This document shows, in pieces, positions 53,097 through 63,100 of a stretch of 64,000 nt of DNA. Source of the stretch: Devosia limi DSM 17137 (GTDB lineage Bacteria; Pseudomonadota; Alphaproteobacteria; Rhizobiales; Devosiaceae); contig NZ_FQVC01000002.1 of NCBI RefSeq assembly GCF_900128975.1, positions 310,001 through 374,000 on the forward strand. Reading direction: 5' to 3'. The notes beneath the pieces are model-generated. The model was not told the DNA's origin. It saw nothing but the letters and a program-made list of their open reading frames with translations, and made no database searches. Within the stretch, counting starts at the first letter, position 1; every line of letters starts with the position of its first letter. The position numbers and the translations under genes are program-made.

Positions 53097-53628
53097 TGAG
53101 GCCAACACCATGATCAAACACCAGTTTGCCCCCGTGCCAGCCCGCCAAGGCCGTGAGAATTGCTGCCAGGACCGAAAGCAACAGCCCATGGGGCAAAACC
53201 GCATCCGGCACATTGAGGCGCAGACCGAAATTGGCGCCGGCAACAGCCAGCAGGGTCATGGCGGCGATTGCATGGTTCCAACTGGCGACGCGAACGCGAA
53301 TGCCGGGCACGGCCAGCAATTCGGCGGTTCCGGCAATGGACGCCACGACGCCAAATCCGAAGGCGAAGCCTGTCGACCAGAGGCCGACGCGGACCCAGAA
53401 CGTGTCGCCGGTGATCCAGTAGAGGCCATCTATGCCCAGCGTGCAGATGACGAGCGCGATAGGGAAATGAACGAGCATGGCGTGGATGGGGTGCCCGGCA
53501 ACGGCAATGGCAGATCCTATGTCCTTGTCCGCAACGGCTCGGATCGCGGGGTTAGGGTGGCCGCTATGGGCTTCGGGCGGCACTTCTTCCCGATCGATTT
53601 CCTGCGCTTCCATGTCCGGCTTCGGCAT
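53077..53628 (-). CDS. DUF2231 membrane protein encoded antisense within the oxidase cluster
   Basis: A 183-residue protein. Residues 1-45 are hydrophilic and acidic, then the DUF2231 core GHPIHAMLVHFPIALVICTL, GTAELLAVPGI and SWNHAIAAMTLLAVAGANFG, giving four helices with conserved His. ACAGAGGAG lies seven bases upstream of the ATG at 53628, so the start is well supported. The gene overlaps the CopD-like gene by 20 bp at its 3' end and the proposed coxB start by 63 bp at its 5' end. DUF2231 proteins may bind heme. Confidence 0.85.
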   Translation of the reverse strand: MPKPDMEAQEIDREEVPPEAHSGHPNPAIRAVADKDIGSAIAVAGHPIHAMLVHFPIALVICTLGIDGLYWITGDTFWVRVGLWSTGFAFGFGVVASIAGTAELLAVPGIRVRVASWNHAIAAMTLLAVAGANFGLRLNVPDAVLPHGLLLSVLAAILTALAGWHGGKLVFDHGVGLIISTKQ

Positions 53629-54312
53629 TTGGGCTCCTCTGTCCTGCGATTTGCTGCTGTTGCAGCAACGCCGCTGGCCCTGACTGGTTGCGGCACGCCG
53701 CTATCGACGCTCGATCCTGCAGGGCCAGCCGCGAGCAATATCGCGACTTTGTGGTGGGTGATGTTTTGGGGCGCCTGCGTGCTGTTTCTGCTGGTGCTTG
53801 GCCTGTTGAGCGTTAGCCTGCTCAGGCCAGCCATGCTGGCGGCGGTAAAGCCCATGCATTGGATCATCGGCGGTGGGCTGATGATGCCCATCCCGATCCT
53901 TGTCGGATTGCTCATCGCGGCGCTGGTTTTGGGCGAGCAATTGTTGCCGCGTGCGGGGGGCGCAAAGGCAATGCGGGTCGAAGCCCATGCCAGCCAGTGG
54001 CAATGGCGCTTCACTTACCCCGAGATCGCCGGTAGCGCCGAAAGCGATGTGCTGCATCTGCCGGCCGGCGAGCCTGTCGATATTGTCGTCACCACTGCAG
54101 ACGTCATTCACAGCTTCTGGATTCCGCGCCTCGGGGGTAAGATCGACGCCATACCCGGTCGTGAAAACACGATCCGGCTGCAGGCCGATAAGCCGGGCGC
54201 CTATCACGGCATCTGCGCGGAATATTGCGGACCGGGGCACGAGACCATGAGTTTCGTCGCCCAGGCGCATGATGGGGCAGACTTCCCTGCGGCAGTGGGG
54301 GGCAGGCCATGA
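53566..54312 (+). CDS. coxB: Cytochrome c oxidase subunit II
   Basis: A 248-residue lipoprotein-like subunit. A lipobox (LALTGC) is near residue 42, then two helices (IATLWWVMFWGACVLFLLVL and IPILVGLLIAALVLG). The soluble CuA domain has SQWQWRFTYP, TTADVIHSFWIPRLGGKIDA and the CuA motif CAEYCGPGHETM, all ligands intact. No fused cytochrome c. The ATG at 53566 has AGGGTGG upstream but overlaps the divergent DUF2231 gene; the TTG at 53629 would give a compact signal and no overlap. Overlaps the next gene by four bases. Confidence 0.92.
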   Translation: MGFGRHFFPIDFLRFHVRLRHLGSSVLRFAAVAATPLALTGCGTPLSTLDPAGPAASNIATLWWVMFWGACVLFLLVLGLLSVSLLRPAMLAAVKPMHWIIGGGLMMPIPILVGLLIAALVLGEQLLPRAGGAKAMRVEAHASQWQWRFTYPEIAGSAESDVLHLPAGEPVDIVVTTADVIHSFWIPRLGGKIDAIPGRENTIRLQADKPGAYHGICAEYCGPGHETMSFVAQAHDGADFPAAVGGRP

Positions 54313-56804
54313 GCCGCAGGGAAATGTCGCCCATCGGCCTGCACAAGGCGCTCAACAAGATTTGGGCGACGCCCCCGGGATGGGGACGCCTGTCAGCCGT
54401 CAACCACAACATCCTGGGCAAGCGCTTCATGGTTCTGGCGCTGGTGTTCTTCACCATTGGCGGTGTGCTCGCCATGCTGATCCGTGCCCAGTTGGCCACG
54501 CCAAACAGCGCCTTCATCGGGCCCGAGCTCTACAACCAGATCTTCACCATGCATGGCACGGTGATGATGTTCCTGTTTGCCATTCCCATGTTCGAGGGGC
54601 TGGCGATCTACATGCTGCCCAAACTGCTCGGCGCGCGCGATCTGGCCTTTCCGCGCCTCACCGCCTACGGATTCTGGTGCTATCTGTTCGGCGGCACGAT
54701 CCTGATAATTGCCATGCTGGCCGGCTACGCGCCCAATGCCGGCTGGTTTATGTACACGCCGCTATCGTCCGGAACCTACAGCCCGGGGATCAATGCCGAT
54801 GTCTGGTTACTCGGCATCACTTTCGTCGAAATCTCGGCTGTAACCGCTGCTGTGGAACTCGTCGTTACCATCCTCAAGATGCGCGCGCCGGGCATGTCGC
54901 TGACCCGTATGCCAATCTTCGGCTGGTACATGCTGGTAACGGCAGGGATGATGCTGATCGGGTTTCCCCCGCTCATCCTCGGCTCGATCCTGCTTGAGCT
55001 GGAGCGGGCCTTCGACCTGCCGTTTTTTGACCCAACGCGCGGCGGTGACCCGCTGCTGTGGCAGCACCTGTTCTGGTTGTTCGGGCACCCTGAGGTCTAC
55101 ATCATCTTCCTGCCGGCAGCGGGGGTGCTATCCACCATGATCCCAACATTCGCGCGTCGGCCGCTGCTTGGCTACAACGCGATCATTGTGGCGATCGTCG
55201 CGATGGCTTTTCTCAGCTTTGGTCTTTGGGTCCACCACATGTTCACGGTGGGCATTCCCCATCTGGCCCTGGCCTTCTTTTCAGCCGCCAGTGCCCTGGT
55301 GGCCATCCCCACGGCGGTGCAGATATTTGCCTGGATTGGCACCTTGGCGTCGGGCCGGCCGAAGTTCGATATTCCCATGCTCTACGTCGTGGGGTTCTTC
55401 ATCGTCTTCGTTTGCGGCGGCCTGACCGGCGTCATGCTGGCCATGGTGCCGTTCAATAGTCAGGCCCATGACAGCTACTTTGTCGTCGCGCATCTGCATT
55501 ACGTGCTGGTCGGCGGCTTCGTCTTTCCCATGCTGGCGGCGCTGTACTACTGGTTGCCCCACTTTACCGGACGGCGCAGCGTCTATGGCCTGTCGATACC
55601 GGCCTTCTGGCTGATCCTGATTGGTTTCAATCTCACGTTCTTCCTGATGCACCTGACCGGATTGATGGGCATGCCGCGCCGCATCTCGACCTATCCGTCC
55701 AATTGGGGCTGGGACTGGCTCAACCTGCTGTCATCCGTCGGCGGATTCCTGATGACCATGGGCTTCGCCCTCGTGCTGATCGACATCATCATGCAGTTCC
55801 GCTTTGGGCGGCGCGCAGGACGCAATCCCTGGAAGGCGCGTACCCTGGAATGGGCCATGCCCACGCCCGCGCCGCCGTACAATTTTGTAGCTATTCCCGA
55901 AATCAACGCCCGAGCCGATGATCTCGACATCGATGCCCTTGGTGGCGAACTTGCCGGTGGCAGGGGGTATCTCGCGTTTCCCCGCGCCGACCGTCAGGAG
56001 ACGCTGGGCGTTGATATGATGACCGGCGAGCCGGATCAGGTGATCATCCTGCCCCAGCCCAGTTTTCTGCCGCTCTGGACTGCGCTCGCGACCGCAGCGT
56101 TCTTCCTCGGGCTCCTGTTTAAGGTCTACTGGATCGTGCCGGTCGCGACTGTCGCCGTAGTCATCCTGTTCTTTTTATGGACGCGACCACTCGGCGCGCG
56201 GCGCAATATGGGCGCCATCGAAATCGGTCAGGGCAGGGCGGTTCCAGCCGATGGAGAGGTGAAGGACAATGTCACCTATTGGGCATCGCTCAGTGGCATT
56301 GCCGTGGATGCGACGCTCTACGCCTCACTGCTGTTCGGCGCGCTCTACCTGGCGGTGATCGCGCCGGGTTGGGCCGAGCCCCTGCCAGCGACCAACTGGC
56401 TGCCGGCAATCGCTCTTGCGACAGCCATCGCGTCTTTGGCGCTGGCTCGGCGAGCCGAGATTTCCAACGCAAAGGGCGTATCGCCCGCACCAATGCTGTT
56501 GCTCGCAACATGCGTCGGAATTGCCACGACGCTGATACTGGTAATGGGCATGGCAATCATTCCCCATCCCACATCCCATGCCAACCTGGCGCTTCGTTTC
56601 GTGCTTCTGGCCTATTGCGCCGTCCATTCAGCCGTGGCGGCTCTGTTGGCACTGCATGCATGGCTGAGATGTCGCGGCGGCTTCGTGTCGTCGGTTCGAG
56701 CGACGGATCTTCGGGTGACGCGGGTCTGGACCGATTACGCAGCGATCGTGCAAGTGCCCTTGTGGGCCGTGCTGCTGATGCTGTCCGGCGGGGGGCTCAG
56801 ATGA
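54309..56804 (+). CDS. Cytochrome c oxidase subunit I fused to subunit III
   Basis: An 831-residue membrane protein. Residues 20-540 are subunit I: heme a His in FTMHGTVMMF, CuB His, proton-channel Glu and cross-linked Tyr in LFGHPEVYI, CuB HH in WVHHMF, and heme ligands in VAHLHYVLVGG. Residues 530-590 form a linker; 590-831 form a COX3-like helical domain (VTYWASLSGIAVDATLYASL). The GHPEVY glutamate places it with A1-type oxidases. The CoI/III fusion is known from the Thermus caa3 oxidase. Follows coxB with an ATGA overlap and leads into a small membrane protein the same way. Confidence 0.92.
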   Translation: MSRREMSPIGLHKALNKIWATPPGWGRLSAVNHNILGKRFMVLALVFFTIGGVLAMLIRAQLATPNSAFIGPELYNQIFTMHGTVMMFLFAIPMFEGLAIYMLPKLLGARDLAFPRLTAYGFWCYLFGGTILIIAMLAGYAPNAGWFMYTPLSSGTYSPGINADVWLLGITFVEISAVTAAVELVVTILKMRAPGMSLTRMPIFGWYMLVTAGMMLIGFPPLILGSILLELERAFDLPFFDPTRGGDPLLWQHLFWLFGHPEVYIIFLPAAGVLSTMIPTFARRPLLGYNAIIVAIVAMAFLSFGLWVHHMFTVGIPHLALAFFSAASALVAIPTAVQIFAWIGTLASGRPKFDIPMLYVVGFFIVFVCGGLTGVMLAMVPFNSQAHDSYFVVAHLHYVLVGGFVFPMLAALYYWLPHFTGRRSVYGLSIPAFWLILIGFNLTFFLMHLTGLMGMPRRISTYPSNWGWDWLNLLSSVGGFLMTMGFALVLIDIIMQFRFGRRAGRNPWKARTLEWAMPTPAPPYNFVAIPEINARADDLDIDALGGELAGGRGYLAFPRADRQETLGVDMMTGEPDQVIILPQPSFLPLWTALATAAFFLGLLFKVYWIVPVATVAVVILFFLWTRPLGARRNMGAIEIGQGRAVPADGEVKDNVTYWASLSGIAVDATLYASLLFGALYLAVIAPGWAEPLPATNWLPAIALATAIASLALARRAEISNAKGVSPAPMLLLATCVGIATTLILVMGMAIIPHPTSHANLALRFVLLAYCAVHSAVAALLALHAWLRCRGGFVSSVRATDLRVTRVWTDYAAIVQVPLWAVLLMLSGGGLR

Positions 56805-57106
56805 TCGGCAAGTTATGGCCACTGCTGATCGGCTTCTGCATCTGGGCAGCGGCCTTTGTCGGCCTTTACGGTCTGCAGGCGCTCGGCTGCGTCTGGGGCT
56901 GGCCCGAAGCCCTTCACCGTGGCGTGTTGGTGGGCGTCTGCGTGTTTACGCTTGCAGTGCTGCTGGTCCTGCTGCGCTGGCAGTTCCGCGCATACACCGC
57001 CAACCCGGTCGCCATTGACCGCGCCGGCCTCTGGCTCACCGTCGCAGCAATCCTTGCATCCGTCGTGATCTTTGTTCCCAGTCTGTTTTTGTCGCTTTGC
57101 GTTTAG
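56801..57106 (+). CDS. Small three-helix membrane protein, possible extra oxidase subunit
   Basis: A 101-residue protein with three hydrophobic segments (LWPLLIGFCIWAAAFVGLYG; VLVGVCVFTLAVLLVLL; LWLTVAAILASVVIFVPSLF). Starts inside the stop codon of the COX1/3 gene, so it is made with the oxidase. Position and topology suggest a subunit IV-like or assembly component; I do not recognise the family. Confidence 0.8.
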   Translation: MIGKLWPLLIGFCIWAAAFVGLYGLQALGCVWGWPEALHRGVLVGVCVFTLAVLLVLLRWQFRAYTANPVAIDRAGLWLTVAAILASVVIFVPSLFLSLCV

Positions 57107-57122
57107 CCAGGGCATGCCCTGG
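57107..57122 (+). terminator. Palindrome directly after the oxidase operon
   Basis: CCAGGGCATGCCCTGG, a 16-bp perfect palindrome beginning at the base after the stop codon. As RNA it gives a six-base stem with CATG loop; no T-run. May protect or end the oxidase transcript. Confidence 0.35.
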
Positions 57123-57289
57123 ACCCGTTGCGCGCCTTAACCCAAGCCATACGGTGCTTCGGTGTGGGCTATATTGCCTTCTCGCCCAAAAGCAGGTGAG
57201 GTGGAAGGATACAGCTCCCGCATCTGAGTGCGCTCAAGCATCTACATTATCCTGGCAAGAATTAGAGTTGCAAACGGCAAGGACATGCC

Positions 57290-59212
57290 ATGACGCCCGA
57301 CCAAATTCTTCAGATTGTTGTGGCCCTGCTGGTGGCGCAACCTGACACAACCGCGTTTCAACCCTTGATGTCGGGCGGCTATGACGCCCACTTTCCAGTC
57401 ACCATCGAAGCCTGTCCCCGGCCATTGCCTGCCGCAGACATCGAAGGCCAGACGGTGATCTGCGGCCGCATCGACGTGCCGGAAAACCACGGAGCACCTG
57501 ACGGCAACCGGGTCGATCTGGCCTTTGCGGTTCTAAAAGCTCGCTCACTGTCACCCGCCCCCGATCCGGTCGTCTATCTGCATGGGGGGCCGGGCGGCCG
57601 CGCCGTTCCAGATCTCGCCTTCAACGCCGGGTTGTTCGACCACCTGCGCGACAGACGTGACCTGGTGCTGTTTGATCAGCGCGCCTCCGGTATTTCGGCT
57701 CGCACAGTCGCCTGCACCAACACGCTCGCTGACAACATCATCGAGTTGGCCAAGGACGAGCCCGACAGTGACGCCCCCGACCCCCTGGCCCTGTGCTTGA
57801 ACGAGGTCGAAAGCAGTGGCATCGTGCTCCCAGACTACAACACCACGCAGAACGCCAAGGACGTGAGGGCCTTGATGACCGGACTGGGATACCCGGTCTA
57901 CAATGCCTATGGAATTTCCTACGGTACCAAGCTTGGCCTTGAAATGCTGCGCTCGGCTCCCGAGGGGCTTCGGGCGGTCATACTTGACAGCATTGCTCCG
58001 CCCGATGTTCGATCCTACGACACTAACGGCGTGCCCCTCGATCTCGCCATCGGCGCCGTCGTCGACCAATGCGCTGCCGACGTAGCCTGCGTTGCAGCGT
58101 TTCCGGACTTCGAAGAGACAGTTCTCACCGCTGCCGACAAACTCAAGGAAACGCCGTTTCCGGCCACGGCGACGCGCCCGGCCATCGATTTAACCACCCT
58201 GATCAACCTGTTCGCTGAACGCAACAGCATTGTCACCAACCGGCGCCAGACATCCTTCATCCCCGCCATTGTCAGCGAATGGGCAGCGGGCACCACGCAG
58301 CTCTACGATCTCTATGTCGCCGGTAAGCTGACCCCCGCTCAAACGCCCGACACGATGATTACCCCCTTTATCGACAAGGTGCCCAGTGATCAGCTCGTCA
58401 TGGCCTACGCTGCCCTCAACAAGGCCGAGGAGCTTCGCAGGTTCAACACTGCGAGCGAAATCCTGTTGCAGCAGATCTCGGCCCTCAGCGTGGCGCCCGC
58501 CGATCTCACACAACTCGAAAGCACGCTTGATAAGGCGATCTCGGCTTCGCTGACTGGCCTTGATGCCAATACCCTGATTGCCATGGCCAAGGCGTATGGA
58601 CGGTTTGTCGGCGCGACGCCCGACAAGGCGGCGATCGAGGCCTTTGTGGAGACTTACATTCCAGAGCCCAGCCTCAGCGGCATCAAGACGATCATCGCAG
58701 CGATGTCGTCAAGCGATGTCGCGGCGTTCTATGCGCGGGCGCAACGGGATACGTCACCATACTTCGACAAGCTGAGGGAGTCTCTCGACCTCGCCATCTA
58801 TGCCTGCCAAGAGGACATACCCTTCAATTCACGCGAGGGCTTCGAAGCAATGTCGGAGGCCTATCGTTTTCCTTTTGTCCGCGCTGACGCAGACTCGACG
58901 CTCGAATTCTACGACATTTGCGACAATTTCACACCGGCGCCGCGTGAGGGCTTCAATACCCGCGTCTCCTCCGACCGCCCGGTTCTGGCATTGGCTGGCC
59001 TGAACGACACACAGACCAATGGAGACGCGGCAGACTATGTGCTCGCGACGATGTCGAACGGCCAGGCAGTGACATTCCCCGAGGCCGGCCATGGGGTGCT
59101 GCAGTTCTCCCAGTGTGCCAAGGATATTGGGGCGGCGTTCATCGACGATCCAATGGCCAAGGTGGATACGAGTTGCACCAAGGCACTCGTCCCCACCTTC
59201 GTGGTCCCGTAG
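57290..59212 (+). CDS. Alpha/beta-hydrolase, tripeptidyl/proline aminopeptidase-like
   Basis: A 640-residue hydrolase. An oxyanion-hole motif YLHGGPGG near residue 98, then LVLFDQRASGIS, the nucleophile elbow AYGISYGTKLGLEML near 205, and a C-terminal catalytic His in PEAGHGVLQF near 605. Between them is a long helical cap (300-520) with no clear match. Several Cys and a short hydrophobic N-terminus suggest export, though no standard signal peptide is seen; the true start may differ. Related to the TAP-like C-terminal family. Not obviously linked to the oxidase genes. Confidence 0.85.
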   Translation: MTPDQILQIVVALLVAQPDTTAFQPLMSGGYDAHFPVTIEACPRPLPAADIEGQTVICGRIDVPENHGAPDGNRVDLAFAVLKARSLSPAPDPVVYLHGGPGGRAVPDLAFNAGLFDHLRDRRDLVLFDQRASGISARTVACTNTLADNIIELAKDEPDSDAPDPLALCLNEVESSGIVLPDYNTTQNAKDVRALMTGLGYPVYNAYGISYGTKLGLEMLRSAPEGLRAVILDSIAPPDVRSYDTNGVPLDLAIGAVVDQCAADVACVAAFPDFEETVLTAADKLKETPFPATATRPAIDLTTLINLFAERNSIVTNRRQTSFIPAIVSEWAAGTTQLYDLYVAGKLTPAQTPDTMITPFIDKVPSDQLVMAYAALNKAEELRRFNTASEILLQQISALSVAPADLTQLESTLDKAISASLTGLDANTLIAMAKAYGRFVGATPDKAAIEAFVETYIPEPSLSGIKTIIAAMSSSDVAAFYARAQRDTSPYFDKLRESLDLAIYACQEDIPFNSREGFEAMSEAYRFPFVRADADSTLEFYDICDNFTPAPREGFNTRVSSDRPVLALAGLNDTQTNGDAADYVLATMSNGQAVTFPEAGHGVLQFSQCAKDIGAAFIDDPMAKVDTSCTKALVPTFVVP

Positions 59213-59352
59213 GAGTTTTCGATCCTGCGTCCCACTTGCATGCGGTCGCGATAAACCGTTCGGGCCTGCGCTTCCCCTGGAGGAGGCTTCGGCTCGAACG
59301 CCCCAGCGCTCACCGCGCGCTCTTGGGTCAGGGCAGGAGTGCTGTCTGCCGG

Positions 59353-59778
59353 CTAACCGAGTTTGGCTTCGAGCGTGATGCTGATGGCGCCGAGCGCCTT
59401 CGACACCGGGCAATTGGCCTTGGCCTTCTCCGCCAGGTCCTGGAACGTGGCGTTGTCGATGCCGGGCACCGTGCCGACCAGCGTTAGCGCACTGCCGGTA
59501 ATGCCGGTTCCCGGAACGAGCGTGACCGCGGCATCGACCTTGAGATTGGTCGCCGGGGTGCCATTTTCGGCGAGGAAATGTCCGAGCTGCATTGCGAAGC
59601 ATGCCGAATGCGCCGCCGCGATCAGTTCTTCCGGGCTGGTGCCCGACTGACCGCTGTCATCGACGAACCGCGCCTTGTAGGTATAGGGCAGCGCCGAAAA
59701 CGCGCCACTCGGGACATCCAGGGTTCCCGACCCCTCCTGTAGGGTTCCGGTCCAGTTCGCGGTCGCAATGCGCTTCAT
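59353..59778 (-). CDS. osmC: OsmC-family peroxiredoxin
   Basis: A 141-residue thiol peroxidase of the OsmC type. Family marks: the Cys-containing GTSPEELIAAAHSACFAMQL (first catalytic Cys near residue 60) and the second Cys in AKANCPVSKALG near residue 122. The pair reduces organic hydroperoxides. CAGGAGAG lies upstream of the ATG at 59778. The 5' frame extending to 59874 was not used. Confidence 0.92.
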   Translation of the reverse strand: MKRIATANWTGTLQEGSGTLDVPSGAFSALPYTYKARFVDDSGQSGTSPEELIAAAHSACFAMQLGHFLAENGTPATNLKVDAAVTLVPGTGITGSALTLVGTVPGIDNATFQDLAEKAKANCPVSKALGAISITLEAKLG

Positions 59779-60089
59779 CGTGCTCTCCTGGCTTGCATGC
59801 ATGGGCGTAATGACGCCCTCAAGCCTATCAACGACGCCGACGAAGCAGAAGTTCCAATGCGGCGTGCGTCGCACCCGAATGAATGTTCACCAGCTCCAGA
59901 TCGATCGAATATCAGACAATGCCCGTCTCGGAGGATTGCGCCCCGATCTTGTTTTTTGTTCCTCAGATCGGTGTCTAAACCATCGGCATGCGTTGGAACT
60001 GCAATGTATTTCCAGAGCCGATGAATACATCGCAGCCCAGAAATTGCTGTCAAACTGAAGCGGGGATCTCGCTGTAAAGGCAATAAGAA
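59779..60089. other. Intergenic region with no recognisable gene
   Basis: Between the osmC start (minus) and the nrdJ terminator. Contains the osmC promoter region; several overlapping short frames on both strands but none with a ribosome site and protein-like composition. Confidence 0.5.
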
Positions 60090-60117
60090 AAGGTGCCGGC
60101 ATTGCTGCCGGCACCTT
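60090..60117 (-). terminator. Rho-independent terminator of nrdJ
   Basis: AAGGTGCCGGCA / TGCCGGCACCTT, 12-bp perfect stem with a GCAA loop on the minus strand, followed there by TTCTTATTG. Forty bases past the nrdJ stop. The clearest intrinsic terminator in the window. Confidence 0.85.
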
Positions 60118-60156
60118 CTCTATATGTTGGCTGCGTCTTCTTCTTCAGTCGACAGA

Positions 60157-63100
60157 TCAACTGCAGCCCGTGGTCGTGCCGCACGTGTCGCACTTCAAAC
60201 ACGTGCCGTTTCGCACCATGGTGAAGTTATGGCACTCGGTGCACTGGTCGCCGGTGTAGCCCTTCATTTGGGCCTCTGCGCGCAGCAGGCCGGCGTCCTT
60301 GCTGGACGGCGGGCTCGGGATGGGGCTCAGCTCAGCCGGGGCGAAGGCCGATGGCGAAAGCTGGGTATCCACCTTGAGGGCCGTTGCGGTACGCAGCGCC
60401 GTAACCGTCGAGGTCTGCATCGCCTGGACCGGATTGTACTGGTGATCGCCCGAAACGATCATCAGCGACTTGTTGGCGACGCGGCCGCGGGTCATGCCGC
60501 GGGAGACAAAGCGCTCGGCGGGCACCGGGGCAGGGTTGTTCGCTGCATGCGACGGCGCCTGCTCCTCGGCAACGCCCTTGCCGAGCGAAGTCGGCGAATC
60601 CGGGTTCACATGGGCCAGGTCGTCGCGGTCCAGATAGGAGACGGCGAGTTCGCGGAACACGTAATCCAGGATCGAGGTTGCATTCTTGATGCGGTCATTG
60701 CCCATGACCATGCCGGCAGGCTCGAAGCGCGTGAAGGTGAAGGCCTCCACATATTCGTCCAGCGGCACGCCATATTGCAGGCCGATCGAGATGGCGATGG
60801 CGAAGTTGTTCATCATCGCACGGAAAGCGGCGCCTTCCTTGTGCATGTCGATGAAGATCTCGCCGAGGCGACCATCGGCATATTCGCCGGTGTGGACATA
60901 GACCTTGTGGCCACCAACGACAGCCTTCTGGGTGTACCCCTTGCGGCGGTCCGGCATCTTTTCGCGGCTGCGGATTTCCACTTCGCGCTCGACGATGCGC
61001 TCGACAATCTTTTCGGCGATCGCCGGGATGCGAGCATCGGCATTCATGGCAACGAGGTTGTCGACGGCATCGTCTTCATCTTCGTCGTCAGCTGCGGCCA
61101 GCACCGACGAGTTCAGCGGCTGGGAGAGCTTGGAGCCATCGCGATAGAGGGCGTTGGCCTTGAGCGCCAGGCGCCAGCTCATCATGTAGGCCTCCTTGGA
61201 GTCCTCCACGGTGGCGTCGTTTGGCATGTTGATGGTCTTGGAGATGGCACCCGAAATGAACGGCTGGGCGGCAGCCATCATCAGGATGTGGCTCTCGACC
61301 GACAGGTAGCGCTTGCCGATCTTGCCGCAGGGGGTGGCGCAATCGAATACCGGGATGTGTTCGGCCTTGAGGAAGGGCGCGCCTTCCAGGGTCATCGCAC
61401 CGCAAACGTGGATATTGGCGGCCTCGATGTCCTTCCTGGAAAAGCCCAGGAACGGCAGCAGCTCGAAGCTGAAATCGTTCATCTGCTCTTCGGTGACGCC
61501 CAGCGACTTGAGGAAGTCGACGCCCAGCGTCCACTGGTTGAACACGAACTTGATGTCGAAGGCCGATGCCATGCCGGCATTGAGCGCTTCGATCTTGTCA
61601 TCGGTGAAGCCCTTGGCGCGCAGCGTCGAGGGATTGACGCCCGGAGCCTGGTTGAGGTTGCCATGGCCGACCGCATAGGCCTCCATCTCGGCAATCTGGC
61701 TCTCCGAATAGCCAAGGGTGCGCAGGGCCGGGGGCACGGCGCGGTTGATGATCTTGAAGTAGCCGCCACCGGCGAGCTTCTTGAACTTGACCAGGGCGAA
61801 ATCGGGCTCGATGCCGGTGGTATCGCAATCCATCACCAGGCCGATCGTGCCGGTCGGGGCGATAACTGAAACCTGGGCGTTACGGAAGCCGTGCTTCTCG
61901 CCGAGGGCCAGGGCATTGTCCCAGGCCAGCTTGGCGCGTTCGCTGAGGTTGGCATCGATCAGCGAGGCATGATCGAGCGGTACCGGGGTGATGCTGAGGC
62001 CTTCATAGCCGGTCGCATTGCCGTGGGCGGCATTGCGATGGTTGCGGATGACGCGCAGCATATGCTTGGCATTGCGCTTGTAATCCTTGAACGCGCCCAG
62101 TTCCTTGGCCATTTCGGCCGAGGTTGCATAGGAGACGCCGGTCATGATGGCGGTGACGGCACCGGCAATGGCGCGGCCGGCGGCCGAGTCATAGGGAATG
62201 CCCGAAGTCATCAGGAAGCCGCCGATATTGGCATAGCCGATACCGAGCGTACGGTACTCGTAGGAGCGTTCCGCAATCGCCTTGGACGGGAACTGCGCCA
62301 TCATCACCGAAATCTCGAGCACGATGGTCCATAGACGCACCGTGTGCTCATAGGCAGCGGTGTTGAACGAGCCGTCGCCATTGCGGTAGGGGAGCAGGTT
62401 CACCGACGCCAGGTTGCAGGCAGTGTCGTCGAGGAACATGTATTCCGAGCAGGGGTTCGATGCATTGATCGGACCAGCCTCGGGCGAGGTGTGCCATTCA
62501 TTGATGGTGGTGTGGTACTGGATGCCGGGATCGGCAGAGGCCCAGGCGGCGTAACCAACCTGTTCCCACAGGTCGCGCGCCTTGAGCGTCTTGATGACCT
62601 TGCCGCTCTGGCGGGCCGTCAGGTTCCAGTCGCCATCGGTTTCGACGGCCTTGAGGAAGTCATCGGTCACGCGAACGGAATTGTTCGAGTTCTGGCCGGA
62701 AACGGTCAGATAGGCTTCGCTGTCCCAGTCGGTGTCGTAGACGGGGAAATCGATCTCGGTATAGCCCTGCTTGGCGAACTGGATGACGCGGTAGATGTAG
62801 TTCTCCGGCACCAGCGCCTTCTTGGCGGCGCGCACTTCGCGCTTGAGGGCAGGGTTCATCGCCACGTCGAAGCAGTCGTCGCCCGAACCTTCGCAGTTCA
62901 CGGCGGCCTTCATGATGGCCTTGAGGTGCTTGGAAACGACCTTGGAGCCAGTGACCAGCGCCGCGACCTTCTGCTCTTCCTTGACCTTCCAGTTGATGTA
63001 TTCCTCGATATCGGGGTGATCGATATCTATGACCACCATCTTGGCGGCGCGGCGGGTGGTGCCGCCCGACTTGATGGCGCCGGCAGCCCGGTCGCCGATC

